DNA of 64,000 nt from Ctena decussata. Lineage: Eukaryota; Mollusca; Bivalvia; Lucinida; Lucinidae. Position 1 is the stretch's first letter, and the number at the start of each line of letters is the position of its first letter. A program made the translations under genes and the position numbers. The notes under the pieces are model-generated. The model was not told where the DNA came from and did not search any database. It saw nothing but the letters and a program-made list of their open reading frames with translations. The DNA lies in NCBI GenBank assembly GCA_963989385.1, contig OZ022499.1, positions 76,818,203 to 76,882,202 on the forward strand. The letters run 5' to 3'. Shown in pieces: positions 54,601 to 60,600 of this stretch.

Positions 54601-57600
54601 TGAAAATTATAGAAAGCCTGCTGTAAATAAGAAAGCCTTGTTGTTATTCATATTCTCATAACAATGATCCCCAAGAGACTCATGGGAATGAATTCATAAC
54701 ACCAAGTCTGTCCATATATAATAGAAGGCCAAATGGAAGATCAGACTTATTTGCCATGTTTGTTTTACCTGCTGAAAAGAAAAATGGTTAATATTGCTAT
54801 CAGCCCTCTATATAACGGCATTCATTACAACAATAAAATTCTTTAAAACGTCATTATGATTTGCACAGAATAGCTTTATTGTTCAGAATATGCTTCTTCA
54901 AAACAGCAGATTCAGTTTAACCCTTAATGTGCCAAAAAGCAGACGACAAACAGCAGATTCACCTTAATGCACCAAAAAGCAGACTACAAAATTTACGTCT
55001 GCAGAATTTCAAAAAATGTCTCGTCCAAGCGATATCATATTGAGAATTCAAACACTAGAGGGCAAATAGTGTAGATTCAGATGAGGTGGCTCATTTAATA
55101 TGAGCCACCTCATCTGGATCTACACTGTTTGCAAATTCAACAATTTTTCTTTTTTGGCGCTTTAAGGGTTAACATCAAAATGTTTGGGAACAAAATGCTG
55201 TCGATTTAAAGAGGATCCGCTGTAGTATTAACTTACCCTATCCTAGAATAATGATCACAAACTTAGGTCTGATGTTTTATGTTTGGGATCAGCAGAAAAT
55301 AAAATGTGACTGCACAGTGTGGAAAGGATTTTTTTCATGCAGTTTATGATGTTCACCAGGAGGCTCAAGGGAACAAATCCAAAACTTGCACCTCTTGGCA
55401 CCAAGTCTAATGTCCTGTCCAGTTCAAAGAGGTGGCTTGTCCTAGCTCTGAGAAATCAGTCTTAGTCTTATAGGCCCCTGAATTTGAGAAGAAAATAATT
55501 TAATGGGAAAGACATTACATGTACATCAGATGCATTTCTGTTTGCTCAAAAAAGTGAATAAATAATTTAAATATAATAAAAAGGAATGACACTGTTGCTA
55601 TGGTATGTACTAGAATGACATTAAAAAGAAAAAATACTGTAGCAAATTTCTTTCCTGTCTCTAGTGTTTATAATTTAGTTGCTCTTCAAAGTACATGTCA
55701 GGCAAGACAAGTCCAAGAGGTACTGTATTTTCCCTTACAAATGCACCATATGGTAATTAGTTTGGGGTTGCACCCTTATTATGGTCAGGTTTAGAATCTT
55801 TTATTGCCCACGTGAACTGACCTGGCAGGGCGGGGCTATCGATTTGGTTCGATGCATTATGAAATAGGTAAAGCAACATATTCTTAACCAATCGGAAAGA
55901 TATTCGTAAGTATTCGTTAATCGTCGCGTATCATGCATGAATTATAGCTGTTAACTATATCTCCAAAATATGTGAAGATTCATTGGTGTAGTGGACCTCT
56001 GCTATACGTGCAAAACTTTTTTTTGTATCATAGAGGGTCCAAGGTTCGAATATACCCAAAACTATAAAATTCTTTTATTCCATTTATTCTGTCTTTTTAC
56101 GTTTTCAGGTAACAATTGATTATTTTGCCTGGCAGAAATTTCCGTTTGTTTTGATTACTTCATATACTTTATGCTCATAATAAAAACAAAAAATCTTCAG
56201 AGGTTTTGTTTGTCTGAATATGCTCAGAAATATGCACGAGTGCATTTAGCAGATTATGGTATTTATGCTCGAGAAAAGTGATATGCATGCATGAGCAAAC
56301 GATGAGTGATTTTTTTTCTGATTTGGTATTCACTCAGACTCATTTCAGAGAGTCTATCAAAGCAGGCATCCTTTGAATTATCTCGAGCGAAAGAAATTAC
56401 TGGAAATGTCTTCTCTCCTAAAACAAGTAAATATATAAAGAAAATAAAGCTTGAAAGCAAAGAAAAAGAGAAAAAAAAGAGAGAAAAAAAATGTTTATTC
56501 TCAGCCAAGATTTGAACCCTAGATCTTAGCAATGAGTGTCTTTGCAATCCGACTACAGATACACTGCACCACGACGCTCTGTACAAGATTTGGTTAAAAT
56601 ACCGTTATTACTTATAACAAAAAAGGCGAGGATTAACGAAGTCGTATGGATATTTTTCCGATTGTTGGCGAAAATAGGAATTACCTGTTTCATAATGCAC
56701 TGATCCATAACGCTAGCTCCGCCCTGCCAGGTCACTTCACGAGGGCAATAGAAATAAGGTCCCATCTCCATATGGTTGGTGAGACGTTCACTCACTCACA
56801 TACGAAAGAAGGTGTTGCCTCATTGCAGAAGTCCGATTCAATGGAACACCAGAGTTGCTTGTGCCAGTAAAATCCACAAGAGTGGCACATAATTTGAGCC
56901 GCAACACAAGAAAACCAACAAAGTTCTTGTGCGCAAAACGCAGACTCAGATCAGCCTGGGCATTCTTCCTGTCTGATCATAGTCTGTCCTAAGCGTTTAA
57001 AGGGTAGCTAAGGGTCTAAGCTACCTCCATGTGGACAGGGAAGACTCTGATCAGACTGGGCGGATGCCCAAGCTGATCTGCGTCTTGGCTGGATGTACAT
57101 GCCACTTTGTTGGTTTTCTTGTGTCGCAGCTTAAATTTTGTTTCTTGTGTTTGCAATCAAATGTTGAGTGATTTCTTTTACCACATTTTACACCATTTTG
57201 GTTTCTGTAATTAAGGGAGATAAGTTTTGTATTTATTGTGTTACCTTTTTTGAATCAAAGTCTTTGTTATTATCTATTATTTTGTGCAGTCGTAAGGACT
57301 TAAATGCCATTATCCTGTTCATATAGCTAGTAAAATGTTGTATATTTTATGTTGCAATTTTGGCAAGTCAATATAACATGAAACAGTGGGTTGGTTATTA
57401 GATGGGCCAATTTTAATGTATTAATACAGTAATTTATCACCAGATTCTGTAGGTGCATGAAACAAAAATACTTTTCGGATTTATACTTTGTTTTCTAAAC
57501 CATAAGGCACCAGATCCCTCTGACAAGACACATTTTATGTGGGTAATAAACCATCAATTGCCAAACAGGTGAAAATACATTATTTAGGTCATTTTCCTAT

Positions 57601-60600
57601 CATATTTCATATTTTGTGGTATTTATATTTTCTGATCATACACCATTTCTGCCTGTTTGATAGACAGAAAGTAATGATCTTACAACCCTGAGACATGTAA
57701 ATACTTTGTAAATCATTAATAGAAGAGTACACAACTGAAAGTGCCTTATGCCATATTACTGACCTTATGCGAATGCAGTTATCGCTCTGCCTTTCCAGTT
57801 TGTTTGAGTATAATATAAACACACATGCATTTAAAATGCATGATTTGTGTGGGTTGGGGTTCGGTTTTATAAAAGTAGACAAATTGAGAAAGGGTGTCTT
57901 TACAGCATTTGCAGACAGTGAAGACTCAGAGCTGAGCCGGCTCACCAATACAGATAGACTATACACTAACTTCCCACTATTTAAAGTGACACGAGTTCAT
58001 AATTATATAATTGTTTTTTTTTTATTGCACCATACAAAAACCTGTCTTAAGAGGCCAAAATGTCATATCCCAGATTGACTTCTGGTTTTAAGAAAGGGCA
58101 TACCCTAAGCAGTTTTGCCTTGCTCTTGGGTGCTTGCGCTGGATTCCACTCCATCATCAGACAGTCTGCTTATTCGGAGCTCTGAATAACAGCTAGGAAA
58201 CAGTCCTTGAAGAGTATAAAGTACCTTAATGTTTGAAAGAGCCCAGCTGATTTTATGGGGAAGTGACTCACACCATTTTTTATACCTATTGATTTCATTA
58301 TGCATAGTATTTTATTGTCTTTACTGTGATATTTGAACCTTATGGCAATAATATGGCATTTTAAAAAAGGTCTTATAAGTGCAGTAGATATACTATTATG
58401 CCAGCCTTAGGACCTTTGAAATACATACCTATTCAGTTAGGAGCGGCTTTAGTATAGTGGAAAACTCTCAGGTCTACCAATCCAGGGGTCTCGAGATAAA
58501 TCCCCCACTTTTCCAGTCTTTCGGATGAGATTTTAAACAGAGGTCCCGTCTCCATATGACCTCGTTGTTGGTGGGACGTTAAACCCGAGTTCACTCACTC
58601 ACTCCTATTCAGTTCCCACCCACCCCCTCCCCATCTTAAATAATAAACCAAAAGATTGGGAATAAAAATTTGAATTGTTGATATTTTCCAGTAAACTTAT
58701 GCAGTATATCACAACTGATGCTTTCAAAAAGGTGATTAGCAGGTCTGCAACTGGCAGAATGTGAGATATAGGTACATGTTTCCCTTGTGGCGGCCGCATA
58801 AACTTTTGTGAAGTGTTTTGGTTTAGCTTTGGCCCTGGAGGTTATAAAACTTGAGTACATTCTCAGTCTCAAAATAAAGCACATTGATTGGCTGCTTCCG
58901 AGCATGTTGGCTGCTTCCGAGCACATGCTCGGAAACAGCCAATCAGTGTGCTTTATTTTGAGTTTGAGATTATACTCAAGTTTTATAACCTCAGACCCTG
59001 TTTTGTGACAATGCTCAGCCTCTGCCCTGACAGGCGAGACACCGCTGTCCATTGAAATCTTGTAACTTTTTTCCTCACCAGTTAGCAACTTAAGCATATT
59101 TGTTTTATTCTGTTTTTCAGGAGCATGTCTTCCAGTACAGTGGCCAAAAGCTGAGCTCAGTAGAGCCCCATATATTTGCTATAGCAGAAGCGGCGTACCA
59201 GAGGCTGAATGACAACAATAATGGACCACAAGGCAACTCCAATCAGTCATGTATTATCAGTGGGGAAAGTGGTGCAGGAAAGGTAAAATGCATGATATAG
59301 AAAGAGAGAGACACACGGAGGAGGGGGGGGGGGGGGGGGGGGGGGAGAAAGAGAGAGAGAGGGAGAAAAAGACAGGCAAAGTAGCAGTCTGATTATGATC
59401 TGCACACTTTGCTCAGTTTTCTGTCCAAACCCTTAGTTCTGTTATTTAGAGGATCATACACAAGTGGTCATTTCATATGAAATTTATGAAACAAGCCTTT
59501 GGCGAGTTTCATAAATATCATATGAAATGACCATGAATGTTAGATTCTGTTTATCATATACTGGACAAAAAAAGTTAAGGATCAAACATTAGACTGAAAT
59601 TTTTATATCGAAAAAAGTAATTTTCAAAAAATCATTTTCTTCTGTTAAATCCATGTAACAATGCTGCACAAGAGTGCATGACACATATTGGAATCTGATC
59701 ACGTGACACACCAGCAAAAGTGAATAAACAGTCATACCCCTAAAATCAAAGTGAAAACTGGCATTAACACAAAACTGAATGTCGATTATTTTGGCTTTAT
59801 CCATGCAGAGTCTTTTCATTTCTCAGTGTGACCTCAAAGGACCTGAATAACTGCATGGCAGCCACTCGGTATCCTTCTGGTAAATCCCAAGAGGCCCATT
59901 TAGGGACTTGTTTGCCATTTTTCGCGAAAGGCCTGAATGAGCTCTCCCTGAATTTCAGGAAATCTCTCATGATCAGGATTGGCGGTGTAACATATCCAAA
60001 GAATGCTCAATCGAATTTAAAACTTGTAATCAAATTGACATGTCAATATTGGCGATTGTTTCTGTCGCTAGGTACTGGTCCACCACATTTGTCCTGTGAT
60101 TCGATGATGGCATCGCCAAAAAAATCAGCAAATGGTCTCGTAATTGAATAAAACATGTCATACCTAGCTCCAACACCAATCAGAGCGTCTCTTTCTGGCA
60201 TGCGCAAGTCAACACAGCTGCGAATCCTAATGCTGCACCATACCATCACCCACCCTCCCCGAGACATGTCATATTCCGCAGCACGATTTAATTCATAGTC
60301 TACACGACGTGTATCTGGCAGACGTCACACCTTCTTCCATCATCATGGATATCCACATACAAATCTGGACTCATCTGTGAAAAGAACATGGGTCCAATGA
60401 CCCAGCTACCAATTTGTGTCACTTTTTACCGACTGTCGCCTCGCATTTCTGTAGAATTGCATCAATCCTGGCCTCATTACCAGCATGCAAGTGCGCAAAT
60501 TAGCTGTGAAATGTCTGTTTCTAACCGTTTTCGCTTAAATTGGCCGACTTTATCATTTAAATGGACAAAAAAATGCGTCCTAACAGTGTATTGTGATGCA

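Noticed and set aside
59828..60151. 107-residue plus-strand frame
   Set aside because: Antisense of the decayed Tc1-like transposase, which is recognisable on the minus strand.
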